A stretch of DNA of 9,923 nucleotides. Source: Solirubrobacteraceae bacterium. Its GTDB lineage: Bacteria; Actinomycetota; Thermoleophilia; Solirubrobacterales; Solirubrobacteraceae. The translations under genes and the position numbers were made by a program. The stretch's first letter is position 1. Every line of letters starts with the position of its first letter. Below are positions 1 through 6,713 of the stretch, piece after piece. Below the pieces are notes generated by a model that made no database searches, had not been told where the DNA came from, and saw nothing but the letters and a program-made list of their open reading frames with translations. The DNA lies in contig JAEMTR010000042.1 in assembly GCA_016462245.1 (NCBI GenBank), positions 1-9,923 of the forward strand. Reading direction: 5' to 3'.

Positions 1-446
1 ACGCGTTAGCGGCGCTTGAGCCGTTCGGGATCGAGCTTGTTGAGGAGCCGGTGACAGGGCTTGAACAGATAGAGCAGCTGCGTTCTCTTGTCGAAACACC
101 AATCTCAATTGACGAAACTGCAGCCGACGACGGCGCGCTAGCCAGCGGCGCGTCAGAGCTGATCTGCCTGAAATTGGGTCGCGCCGGCGGCGTTTCCGGC
201 TTGCTCGCGCAGGCTGCGCTGGCTCGCAGCTCAGGCACAGAGGTTTATTTAGCTTCAATGCTCGACGGCCCAATTGGAATTGCCGCCGCGCTACATGCGG
301 CGGCCGCTCTGCGGATCATGATTCCCTCGGGCCTCGCAACGCTCGACCGATTCGATGGACTTGACGGCGGTCTGCTAGCGCCAAGCGACGGCGCGATTAC
401 AGTGCCGCTAGGCCCTGGCCTAGGCGTTGGCCCTGCCGAAGCCTGA
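1..446 (+). CDS. menC: o-succinylbenzoate synthase, C-terminal part (partial, cut by left edge)
   Basis: This is the C-terminal 147 residues of an enolase-superfamily enzyme. The frame is open from position 3, so the N-terminal lid domain and first catalytic lysine lie outside the window. MenC dehydrates SHCHC to o-succinylbenzoate in menaquinone synthesis, in the cytoplasm. Visible superfamily signatures, in order, are a metal-ligand strand reading LVEEP (residues 12-16 of the visible part), the second metal-ligand motif SIDET, the catalytic-lysine strand CLKLGRAGG, and a C-terminal SMLDGPIGIAAALH segment that closes the barrel. These match the order EEP, DE and KP in E. coli OSBS. The superfamily also contains muconate cycloisomerases and dipeptide epimerases. 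The menC assignment rests on the motifs plus adjacent menH, menD and menF. The stop TGA is 7 bp from the stop of convergent menH. A GC-rich inverted repeat sits in the last codons (408-423). Confidence 0.83.
   Translation, partial: ALAALEPFGIELVEEPVTGLEQIEQLRSLVETPISIDETAADDGALASGASELICLKLGRAGGVSGLLAQAALARSSGTEVYLASMLDGPIGIAAALHAAAALRIMIPSGLATLDRFDGLDGGLLAPSDGAITVPLGPGLGVGPAEA
408..423. repeat. GC-rich inverted repeat at the menC 3' end
   Basis: CTAGGCC at 408-414 and its exact reverse complement GGCCTAG at 417-423 can form a hairpin of 6 bp with a 4-nt loop. It lies within the last codons of menC and about 31 bp beyond the menH stop on the other strand, so it could slow polymerase from either side of this convergent junction. 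No T-rich tract follows on either strand, so it does not qualify as a classical intrinsic terminator. The role is inference. Confidence 0.4.
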
Positions 447-453
447 TCTCGGT

Positions 454-1164
454 CTAGAAGAGCGCTGCGAGCCGCTCAGGGGCGCTGCGCGGCAGCGCGT
501 GCCCGGCCCCGTCAATCACTTCAAGTTCGCCGCCGTCAATCTCGTCCGCGATCTGCCCGGCGAGTTCGACGTAGCGCCCGTCGGATTGGCCGGCGACCAC
601 GGTGGTCGGCGCCGCGATCTCTGCGAGCCGCGGCCAGAGCGGCTCCATGCGCCCGATGCTGATCCCACGCAGCGCCGCCGCAATGTTCGCGGGCGAGTTT
701 TTCAGGATCTCAGCCCGCGCCGAGGCATTCACTTCAGCCTCGTCGTTGGCGAACAGCGGGCCAGCGAGCCAGTCGTCGGCAAAGCGCGTGATCGGTCCGG
801 CCTCGATCTCGTCAGCGAGGGCTAGATCTTTGCTCAAGCGTGCGCCGCGCTCTGCGTCATCTGCGATCCCAGCGCTACTCGAGATCAGAACCAGGCGATC
901 GATCCGCTCAGGCGCAGCCAGCGCAAGCTGGAGCGCGATTCGGCCTCCAAGCGAGTAGCCCGCAAGCGTGAAGCGAGGCGGCGCGGCGGCGAGCAGATCG
1001 GCGACGCAGAGTTCAGACGAGATCGGGCGCACAGCGCCGTTCTGGCCGTGTCCTCTCAGCTCAGGAGCCAACGGCCGGTAGCGTTTGCGGTCGAGATGCT
1101 CGTTGAAAGCGTCCCAGCTTCCAGCCGTTCCGGCGAACCCGTGGAGTAGAAGGACCGTATCCAT
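454..1164 (-). CDS. menH: 2-succinyl-6-hydroxy-2,4-cyclohexadiene-1-carboxylate synthase (alpha/beta hydrolase)
   Basis: This 236-residue alpha/beta hydrolase fits MenH, which eliminates pyruvate from SEPHCHC (the MenD product) to give SHCHC. Visible from the chosen start are the oxyanion HGF motif at residues 8-10 and ELRGHG at 35-40. The nucleophile elbow GYSLGGR is at 69-75, with Ser71 as nucleophile; the same string occurs in E. coli MenH. Asp195 (GQSDGR) and His222 (GAGH) complete the triad. The ATG at 1164 puts HGF eight residues in, as in short MenH proteins. In-frame ATGs at 1176 and 1179 would add 4 or 5 residues. The 1176 start has a GGCGG about 5 nt upstream, so it is a real alternative. 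The frame stays open to 1260, but that part is antisense to conserved menD and is unlikely to be translated. The gene lies opposite its neighbours menC and menD. Family confidence is high; the MenH role rests on the elbow motif and neighbourhood. Confidence 0.88.
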   Translation of the reverse strand: MDTVLLLHGFAGTAGSWDAFNEHLDRKRYRPLAPELRGHGQNGAVRPISSELCVADLLAAAPPRFTLAGYSLGGRIALQLALAAPERIDRLVLISSSAGIADDAERGARLSKDLALADEIEAGPITRFADDWLAGPLFANDEAEVNASARAEILKNSPANIAAALRGISIGRMEPLWPRLAEIAAPTTVVAGQSDGRYVELAGQIADEIDGGELEVIDGAGHALPRSAPERLAALF

Positions 1165-1177
1165 CGTTAAGAACATC

Positions 1178-2911
1178 ATGACCGCCACTAATGACAGCCA
1201 CTTGCTCCTGCGAGCTTTCTGCGATGAACTCGCGCGTTGCGGCGTCTCCGGTGCCGTCACGTCGCCGGGCTCTCGTTCGACACCGCTGGTCGCGGCGCTA
1301 ACCGCCGATCGTGGCTTCCCGGTCTACTCCCAGATCGATGAGCGCTCCGCCGGCTTCTTCGCGCTTGGACTAGCGAAAGCGACCGGCCGCCCCGCCGTAC
1401 TCGCTTGCACCTCCGGTACAGCAGCCGCCAACTACCTGCCCGCCGTGATCGAAGCCTACGAAGCGCGTGTGCCGCTAATCGTCTGCACCAGCGACCGGCC
1501 GCCCGAGCTGCGCGCGATTGGCGCCGGCCAGACGATCGATCAGGTCAAGCTTTATGGCGACAGCGTGCTCTCCTTTACGGAGGTCGGAGTTGACGCTCTG
1601 ACCGCCGAAACGGCGCGCTGGATCCGCTCTCTCGCGTGCCGCGCAGCGTGGACAGCGCTCGGCCGGCGGCGCGGGCCGGTCCATCTCAACTTTCCCTTCC
1701 GCGAACCACTGCTTCCCGCTACGCCGCTTCCAGAGCCAACGGCCTTCGAGATTGGCCGTGACGACCGTCGGCCATGGACGGCGCGGGCGCAGGCGTTTGG
1801 CGACCCGCTTCTCGCAGCCGAGATGCTGGCGCCGATCGTCGCCACTGCGCCGAAAGGGGTTGTTGTTGCGGGGCGCGTTGAGGGGGCCCTGAACGGCCCG
1901 CGCTTTGCTGCCGCCGTAGCGTCGTTCTGCGCCGCTAGCGGGTGGCCATTACTCGCCGACCCACTGAGCGGGGCCCGTTCTGGCGAGCAATCGGTTGCTC
2001 ACTACGACGCGTTGCTGCGGGCAGAGCCGCTAGCCCTTAGCGCCCGGCCGACCGCCGTCTTGCGGATTGGCGACATGCCGGCCTCGAAGGCGCTCCGCGG
2101 CTGGCTGGCCGACCTCGACGCGGTGCAGGTGCTGATCGATCCAGAGATGGCTTGGCAGGATCCGGCGATGATGGCCGATCTCGTCTTGGACGCTCAACCA
2201 GCAGCCGTCCTGGAATTGCTGGCCGAAAGCTGCGCGGTCGGCGACGCAGCCTGGGCCACCGGCTGGCAGCAGGCCGACGCTTTCGCCCACGAAGCAATTG
2301 ATGAGGTTCTCGGTGAGCAACTTTCTGAACCTGCCGTGGCCCGCCAGCTCGGTGCGCAGCTGCCGGCAGACGCCAACCTCGTAGTCGCTTCGTCGATGCC
2401 GATCCGCGACGTCGAGTCGTTCTTTGCCAACCGCGACGAGCCAATTCGCGTGCTCAGCAACCGTGGCGCGAACGGCATCGATGGGACTATCGCGACGGCT
2501 TACGGAGTAGCCGCAGCTAGCGATGGGCCAACCGTGCTGATGATCGGCGACGTCGCCTTCGCCCATGATGTCGGCTCGCTCCTGACTGCCCGCCGTCTAG
2601 CCGTGCCGCTGACGATCGTCCTGATCGACAATCAAGGCGGCGGCATCTTCGATTTCCTCGAGGTCTCCGAGCACGATCGCTTCTATGAGCAGCACGTGCT
2701 GACTCCGACGGGACTGAAGATCGACGCGGTGGCCGAAGCGTTCGGCTTGCACCTACTGGAAGCTTCAACGCTCGATGAATTTGCCGCAGCGCTCGACTAC
2801 AGCGTTGGCAGCGACGGCACGCAGCTGATTCATTTGCGGACCGATCGCGCAGAGAACGTCGCGCTGCACAAACAGCTCTGGAAAAGTGTTGCCGTTGCGC
2901 TCGCCCGTTAA
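1178..2911 (+). CDS. menD: 2-succinyl-5-enolpyruvyl-6-hydroxy-3-cyclohexene-1-carboxylate synthase
   Basis: This is a complete 577-residue ThDP-dependent MenD. It adds the succinyl semialdehyde unit from 2-oxoglutarate to isochorismate, making SEPHCHC, the first committed step of classical menaquinone synthesis. The N-terminal domain has PGSRSTP (30-36), QIDERS with the ThDP-activating Glu55, CTSGTAAAN (77-85), SDRPPEL (105-111) and Gln118. From the ATG at 1178, Ser32, Arg33, Glu55, Arg107 and Gln118 take the numbers I recall for E. coli MenD active-site residues, which supports this start over the upstream codon at 1085. The C-terminal domain has the cofactor motif beginning with Gly457-Asp458 and continuing to NQGGGIF. 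No Shine-Dalgarno sequence lies at a normal distance; the nearest purine run, AGAAGGA at 1148-1154, is 23 nt away. Leaderless or weakly initiated translation is therefore possible. It diverges from menH with almost no gap and shares its stop bases with menF. Confidence 0.97.
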   Translation: MTATNDSHLLLRAFCDELARCGVSGAVTSPGSRSTPLVAALTADRGFPVYSQIDERSAGFFALGLAKATGRPAVLACTSGTAAANYLPAVIEAYEARVPLIVCTSDRPPELRAIGAGQTIDQVKLYGDSVLSFTEVGVDALTAETARWIRSLACRAAWTALGRRRGPVHLNFPFREPLLPATPLPEPTAFEIGRDDRRPWTARAQAFGDPLLAAEMLAPIVATAPKGVVVAGRVEGALNGPRFAAAVASFCAASGWPLLADPLSGARSGEQSVAHYDALLRAEPLALSARPTAVLRIGDMPASKALRGWLADLDAVQVLIDPEMAWQDPAMMADLVLDAQPAAVLELLAESCAVGDAAWATGWQQADAFAHEAIDEVLGEQLSEPAVARQLGAQLPADANLVVASSMPIRDVESFFANRDEPIRVLSNRGANGIDGTIATAYGVAAASDGPTVLMIGDVAFAHDVGSLLTARRLAVPLTIVLIDNQGGGIFDFLEVSEHDRFYEQHVLTPTGLKIDAVAEAFGLHLLEASTLDEFAAALDYSVGSDGTQLIHLRTDRAENVALHKQLWKSVAVALAR

Positions 2912-2930
2912 GTGGCGAGAACCGGCAACA
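2887..2930 (-). terminator. Two-tier hairpin over the menD/menF shared stop, with T4 tract on the menF side
   Basis: The outer stem TGTTGCCG (2887-2894) pairs perfectly with CGGCAACA (2923-2930). The inner stem CTCGCC (2900-2905) pairs perfectly with GGCGAG (2914-2919). The 8-nt loop (2906-2913) holds TTAA, the stop of both convergent genes. Reading on the minus strand, the structure is followed at once by C and TTTT (2885-2882), which resembles an intrinsic terminator for menF. No T run follows on the plus strand, so termination of menD would be weaker. The hairpin is built from the last codons of both genes. The structure is seen by hand; no folding energy was computed and the termination role is inferred. 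Confidence 0.55.
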
Positions 2931-4392
2931 GCGCAGCGAGCTTAACTTCCGTCTCAGCGAGCTCAGCGGCAGGGTCAGAACCGCTAACGACGCCAACGCC
3001 GGCGTAGCAGCGGGCAAGATTGCCGCCGACTAGTGCGCAGCGCAGCGCCACGCAGAACTCGCCGTCACCGTTGAGGTCGGTCCAGCCGACCGGCCCGGCA
3101 TACCAGCCACGATCGAGCCCCTCGAGCGCAGGGATCAGCGGCGCGGCAACGTCGTGTGGCTCGCCGCCGACGGCCGGGGTTGGGTGGAGCGTGCCGGCCA
3201 GCTCAATCGCGCCAATCGGATCTCGCAGCTGAGCGCGGATCGGCGTCGCGAGGTGCTGGATGTTCGCCATCTGCGCGATCATTGGCTCATCTGCTGCCGT
3301 TACCCAAACGCTGAGTGGCTGGAGCGTCTGGACGATTCGGCGCACGACGATCTCCTGCTCTTCGCGGTCTTTTGCTGAGCGCAGAAGCTGCTCGCCGAGG
3401 TGGCTATCGACGGCCGGATCGGCGCTGCGGCGGGTCGAGCCGGCCAGCGCGAGCGTCGCCGCGCGCATCCCTTCGCGGCGGACGAGCAGTTCGGGGCTGG
3501 CGGCGATCAAAGTCTTTTCGCCCCGGCCGACGGCGAAGACATGGCAGCCGCTGAAGGCTTCGCGCAGGACGCCGAAAATTGCTTCGGTCGCGAATGGCTG
3601 CGCCGAATGGATCTGCACTTCGCGCGCGAGAACGATCTTCTCGAGCTCGCCGGCATCGATCAGCGCGACCGCCCGAGCAACTGCCTGTTCGTAATGCTCT
3701 GGAGGCATCGTGCCGACGACGCGGCTCTGCTGCGACGGGTCTGGGTCAAGCATCGCGAGCGGCCGGTTCTGAAGCTCAGCAGCTCTAGCTGAAAGCCGCT
3801 CGGCAATCTGGAGCGCGTCGTCGTCGGCGGTCACGACGGAGCTCAGCGTCATCGAAACGTCGCGGCCACGCCTGCTGATCGAGATCTCCGGAACGATTAG
3901 CGACGCGGGAGCGAAGCCGCTCCACTGCGGCGCCTTCCCGCCATCGTCGGCAAAGGCGAATCCACCAACCGCGACAGGTCCGCCGCCAACTATTCGGTCG
4001 GCGCCGTCGTAGTGGGCACTGCGCGCCAAGCCGTTCCAGATCGCCGCGGCTTGGGCGAAGCGATCGGCGCCGGCAGCTTCGATTAGTTTTGCGCAACCAA
4101 GCGCAGCGAGCGCGGCGCGCTCACGGTCAGGCTGCTCGAAAAGGAACCAGGCCTCGTCTGATCTCCTCGAGGCCGCAACAACAGCGCTTGGATCGGTCGC
4201 CGCGGGCAGTTCGACGCTGATCGCGGCGAGTACCTCAGCCCCTTGGACGCGGCGCGCTTCTTTGATCGCCGCCGTGATCTGCGACAGCAGCCGCGCCTGA
4301 TCCTCGCCGGATAGCGCAAAGGCCTGGTCGCCTTTGGAGCTTGTTGTGGTCACTGCATCTATATACGGATCAGGCAGCCGCTTGGACTGCAC
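2908..4392 (-). CDS. menF: Isochorismate synthase (chorismate-utilising enzyme)
   Basis: A protein of up to 494 residues of the MenF/EntC family, converting chorismate to isochorismate at the entry to menaquinone synthesis. The poorly conserved N-terminal half is followed by the chorismate-binding domain from about residue 230. That domain has GELEKIVLARE (248-258) with the general-base Lys252, ASPELLVRR (298-306), LALAGSTRR (314-322), SAKDREEQEIVV (339-350), NIQHL (377-381), TLHPTPAVGG (401-410), GWYAGPVGW (429-437), GDGEFCVALR (442-451) and YAGVGVVSGSDP with the Glu-rich end AETE (479-482). Salicylate or siderophore roles are possible for the family, but menD, menH and menC next door favour menaquinone. 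The longest start is a GTG 6 bp after the ilvN stop, with AAGG about 5 nt upstream, suggesting coupling to ilvBN. A second GTG at 4353 (481 residues) has TATATA at 4360-4365 just upstream, so an internal leaderless start is conceivable. The stop overlaps that of menD. Confidence 0.94.
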   Translation of the reverse strand: MQSKRLPDPYIDAVTTTSSKGDQAFALSGEDQARLLSQITAAIKEARRVQGAEVLAAISVELPAATDPSAVVAASRRSDEAWFLFEQPDRERAALAALGCAKLIEAAGADRFAQAAAIWNGLARSAHYDGADRIVGGGPVAVGGFAFADDGGKAPQWSGFAPASLIVPEISISRRGRDVSMTLSSVVTADDDALQIAERLSARAAELQNRPLAMLDPDPSQQSRVVGTMPPEHYEQAVARAVALIDAGELEKIVLAREVQIHSAQPFATEAIFGVLREAFSGCHVFAVGRGEKTLIAASPELLVRREGMRAATLALAGSTRRSADPAVDSHLGEQLLRSAKDREEQEIVVRRIVQTLQPLSVWVTAADEPMIAQMANIQHLATPIRAQLRDPIGAIELAGTLHPTPAVGGEPHDVAAPLIPALEGLDRGWYAGPVGWTDLNGDGEFCVALRCALVGGNLARCYAGVGVVSGSDPAAELAETEVKLAALLPVLAT

Positions 4393-4398
4393 GGGGCC

Positions 4399-4959
4399 TT
4401 ACGTTGCGTCGCGACCGCGGGCTATTGCGATCTCGCCTGTTCGCATCATTTCAACGAGACCAAAGGGCTTCAGCATCTCGTCGAAGGCCGTGATCTTCTC
4501 AGTTGTGCCGGTGACCTCGAAGATCACCGATTCCTTGCTGACATCGACGACCTTGCCACGAAACACGTCGCAGATCTGCATCACCTCTGCGCGCTGCGCG
4601 CCGTCGACTGTGACCTTGAAAAGTGCGAGTTCACGCGCGAGACTGTCTCCCGGTTCAAGGTCGCGGATCTTCAGCACGTTTACGAGTTTGTGTAGCTGCT
4701 TCGTGACTTGATCGATTGGGTGAAGCGCGCCGTCGACGGTCAACGTGATCCGCGAGATCGCGTCGTCGTCGGTCGGGCCGACGGCAAGCGTGTCGATGTT
4801 AAATCCGCGACGCGTGAAGAGTCCAGCGACGCGCGTCAAAACGCCCGGCTTGTTCTCAACGAGAATTGAGAGAACGTGCTTGCGGCCACTACGAACGCCA
4901 ACGCTGGCGTGCAGATCGTCGAGGCTGAGCGTCTCCGATGTACTGCCGTCAGCGATCAT
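4399..4959 (-). CDS. ilvN: Acetolactate synthase small (regulatory) subunit
   Basis: This 186-residue regulatory subunit of acetohydroxyacid synthase binds branched-chain amino acids (typically valine) for feedback inhibition and stimulates the IlvB catalytic subunit. A 26-residue variable N-terminus is followed by an ACT domain beginning KHVLSILVENKPGVLTRVAG and continuing through RRGFNIDTLAVGPTDDDAISR; the NKPG loop is the usual effector-binding turn. The motif QVTKQLHKLVNVLKI marks the end of the ACT domain, and the remainder is the family's C-terminal domain. The ATG at 4959 is fixed by its one-base overlap with the ilvB stop (TAATG). No strong ribosome binding site precedes it, so translation is probably coupled to ilvB. 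menF follows 6 bp downstream. Length is within the range of long bacterial IlvN forms. Confidence 0.96.
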   Translation of the reverse strand: MIADGSTSETLSLDDLHASVGVRSGRKHVLSILVENKPGVLTRVAGLFTRRGFNIDTLAVGPTDDDAISRITLTVDGALHPIDQVTKQLHKLVNVLKIRDLEPGDSLARELALFKVTVDGAQRAEVMQICDVFRGKVVDVSKESVIFEVTGTTEKITAFDEMLKPFGLVEMMRTGEIAIARGRDAT

Positions 4960-6635
4960 TATCCAACCATGTCGCGGGCAGGCATGCCGGGCGAAATCAT
5001 TGGGTAGACGTTCTCTTCTTCGGTCACGCGGACGTCAACCACGACCGGGCCGGGAGTGGCGATCGCTGCGCGAATGTCATCGACTAGCGTGGACTTGTCG
5101 GTCAGGCGAATGCCGGTCGCTCCGTAGGCCTCCGCGAGCTTCACGTAATCCGGGAAATCGCCCATGTCGACGTGCGAATAGCGTTGCTCCCAGAAGAGCT
5201 CCTGCCATTGGCGAACCATGCCAAGGCAGCCGTTATTCATGATCAGAACCTTGACGTCAATTCCCTCCTGCGAGCAGGCGGCGAGCTCTTGAATGTTCAT
5301 CTGGATCGATCCGTCACCGGCGATCAGCACGACGTCCTGATCCGGGCAGCCGACCTTCGCCCCCATCGCTGCAGGCAAGCCAAAGCCCATCGTTCCGAGG
5401 CCTCCGGAGTTGATCCAACGGCGCGGCTCGGGGAAGTGGTAGTACTGCGCCGTCCACATCTGGTGCTGGCCGACGTCTGAGCAGATGATCGCGTTGCCGC
5501 CGGTCGCCTCGTAGACGGCCTCAACCATATATTGGGGGCGAATTTCGCTGTCATCTGTGTCGTTGTATGTCAGCGGGAACTCTTTTTTCCAGGACGCGAT
5601 CTGTGCCAGCCAGTCGTCAAGCCGCGCAGAGTCAGCGCCAAGCGCGCGGTATTCAGAGGTCAGGTGAGGCAGGATCGACTTGACGTCGCCAACGATCGGA
5701 ATGTGGGCCGGGACGTTCTTTGAGATCTCGGCCGGATCGACGTCGATGTGGATGAACTTTGCGTGCGGAGCGAACTCGTCAAGCTTGCCGGTGATGCGGT
5801 CGTCGAAGCGGGCACCGATCGCGCAGATCAGGTCTGCTTGGTCCATCGAATAGTTCGCTGTCCGTGTTCCGTGCATGCCGAGCATGCCGAGCCATTGAGT
5901 GCCTTCTGACGGGAAAGATCCGAGGCCCATCAGAGTGCTGGTGACCGGAAAGCGGTCACTTGCTACGAGCGCGCGCAGCTCTTCGGAGGCGTCGCCAAGG
6001 ACGACACCGCCGCCGACGTAAAGCACAGGGCGCTTTGCCGCCGCCAGTGCTTTTGCTGCTTGGCGGATCTGCTTCGCGTTGCCGTCAATGTTGGGCTGGT
6101 AGCCGGGAAGCGAGACCTCGGTCACCGGCACGTAGTTAATCTCAGCGCGCGAAACGTCAACCGGGATGTCAACCACGACAGGGCCGGGGCGGCCGCTGCG
6201 GGCAATATAAAAAGCTTCGTGGATTGTGCGCGGGATATCTTCGGCGTCGGTGACCATGAACGAGTGCTTGACGCCCGGCATCGTGATCCCGATTGTGTCG
6301 GCCTCTTGAAAGCCGTCGGTGCCGAGTAGGTCGCTGCGGATCTGGCCGGTCATGAAGACGACCGGAACCGAATCCATCATCGCGTCAACGATCGGCGTGA
6401 CGAGGTTTGTTGCGCCTGGGCCTGACGTTCCGAAGGCAACGCCGACCTTGCCGGTTGCCTTTGCGTAGCCCTCGGCAGCATGGCCGCCGCCGGCTTCGTG
6501 GCGCACTAGGATGTGCCTGATCTCAGAGTCGACAAGGGCATCGTAGGTGGGCAGGTTGGCTCCACCGGGAAGGCCAAATACGACCTCGACACCCTCAGCC
6601 TTGAGGCATTCCATAATTGCGTCCACTGCGCGCAT
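4959..6635 (-). CDS. ilvB: Acetolactate synthase large (catalytic) subunit
   Basis: This complete 558-residue ThDP- and FAD-dependent acetohydroxyacid synthase makes 2-acetolactate and 2-aceto-2-hydroxybutyrate, the first common step of valine, leucine and isoleucine synthesis. Visible are VFGLPGG (19-25), RHEAGGGHAAEGYA with the ThDP-activating Glu47, TSGPGATN and VPVVFMTGQ in the N-terminal domain. The central FAD-binding domain has LGMLGMHG and RFDDRITGKLDEFA. The C-terminal cofactor motif starts at Gly440-Asp441-Gly442 and ends NNGCLGMVRQWQELFW. The subunit is anabolic AHAS rather than catabolic ALS because it carries the FAD domain and is followed by ilvN. The ATG at 6635 has AAGGAA 9 nt upstream and puts the first conserved block about 19 residues in, as expected. 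It overlaps ilvN by one base. The 120-bp leader upstream contains an inverted repeat. Confidence 0.97.
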   Translation of the reverse strand: MRAVDAIMECLKAEGVEVVFGLPGGANLPTYDALVDSEIRHILVRHEAGGGHAAEGYAKATGKVGVAFGTSGPGATNLVTPIVDAMMDSVPVVFMTGQIRSDLLGTDGFQEADTIGITMPGVKHSFMVTDAEDIPRTIHEAFYIARSGRPGPVVVDIPVDVSRAEINYVPVTEVSLPGYQPNIDGNAKQIRQAAKALAAAKRPVLYVGGGVVLGDASEELRALVASDRFPVTSTLMGLGSFPSEGTQWLGMLGMHGTRTANYSMDQADLICAIGARFDDRITGKLDEFAPHAKFIHIDVDPAEISKNVPAHIPIVGDVKSILPHLTSEYRALGADSARLDDWLAQIASWKKEFPLTYNDTDDSEIRPQYMVEAVYEATGGNAIICSDVGQHQMWTAQYYHFPEPRRWINSGGLGTMGFGLPAAMGAKVGCPDQDVVLIAGDGSIQMNIQELAACSQEGIDVKVLIMNNGCLGMVRQWQELFWEQRYSHVDMGDFPDYVKLAEAYGATGIRLTDKSTLVDDIRAAIATPGPVVVDVRVTEEENVYPMISPGMPARDMVG

Positions 6636-6644
6636 TGGCGGTCG

Positions 6645-6653
6645 TTCCTTTCC
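6645..6653 (-). promoter_or_regulatory. Ribosome binding site of ilvB
   Basis: On the minus strand GGAAAGGAA occupies this stretch, with its AAGGAA core ending 9 nt before the ATG at 6635. It is the clearest Shine-Dalgarno sequence of the minus-strand genes examined here and supports the chosen ilvB start. Confidence 0.65.
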
Positions 6654-6679
6654 CAGTAAAGAGTTGTTCCGACCGGTAC

Positions 6680-6713
6680 GGCCGAATCGAAGATTCTAAC
6701 AGCGAATTCGGCC
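6680..6713. repeat. Perfect 8-bp inverted repeat in the ilvB leader, possible operator
   Basis: GGCCGAAT at 6680-6687 and its reverse complement ATTCGGCC at 6706-6713 are separated by 18 bp. A second short inverted repeat, GAATC with GATTC (6684-6688 and 6692-6696, 3-nt loop), overlaps the left arm, so two alternative folds are possible. No T run follows, so it is not an obvious attenuator, and no run of Ile, Val or Leu codons marks a leader peptide. A dyad this close to the start of a biosynthetic operon could bind a regulator; that is inference. Confidence 0.4.
6693..6698 (-). promoter_or_regulatory. Candidate -10 element for ilvB
   Basis: On the minus strand the hexamer TAGAAT (5 of 6 matches to TATAAT) lies inside the spacer of the 8-bp inverted repeat. 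About 16 nt upstream is TGGGGA, a poor -35. If used, transcription would start around 6686 and leave a leader of about 50 nt ending in the ilvB ribosome binding site. The evidence is weak because only the -10 is convincing. Confidence 0.28.

Noticed and set aside
427..958. Plus-strand open frames opposite menH
   Set aside because: They are compositional shadows of menH codons. They have no recognisable motif, are Arg/Ser-rich, and lie opposite a gene with an intact catalytic triad.
1085..1177. A longer menD start giving 31 extra N-terminal residues
   Set aside because: The extension overlaps menH codons and shows no conservation. The ATG at 1178 gives active-site numbering equal to that recalled for E. 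coli MenD.
2030..3017. Several minus-strand open frames of 94-178 residues opposite menD
   Set aside because: They are low-complexity, Arg/Ala/Ser-rich translations typical of antisense frames in GC-rich DNA. menD itself is fully conserved across this region.
2908..4392. menF as a salicylate synthase or siderophore isochorismate synthase
   Set aside because: The family motifs alone do not exclude it, but the adjacent menD, menH and menC and the absence of siderophore genes favour menaquinone.
5873..5890. Tandem 9-bp repeat GCATGCCGA x2 in ilvB
   Set aside because: It encodes the LGMLGMHG motif conserved in acetohydroxyacid synthases, so protein constraint explains it.
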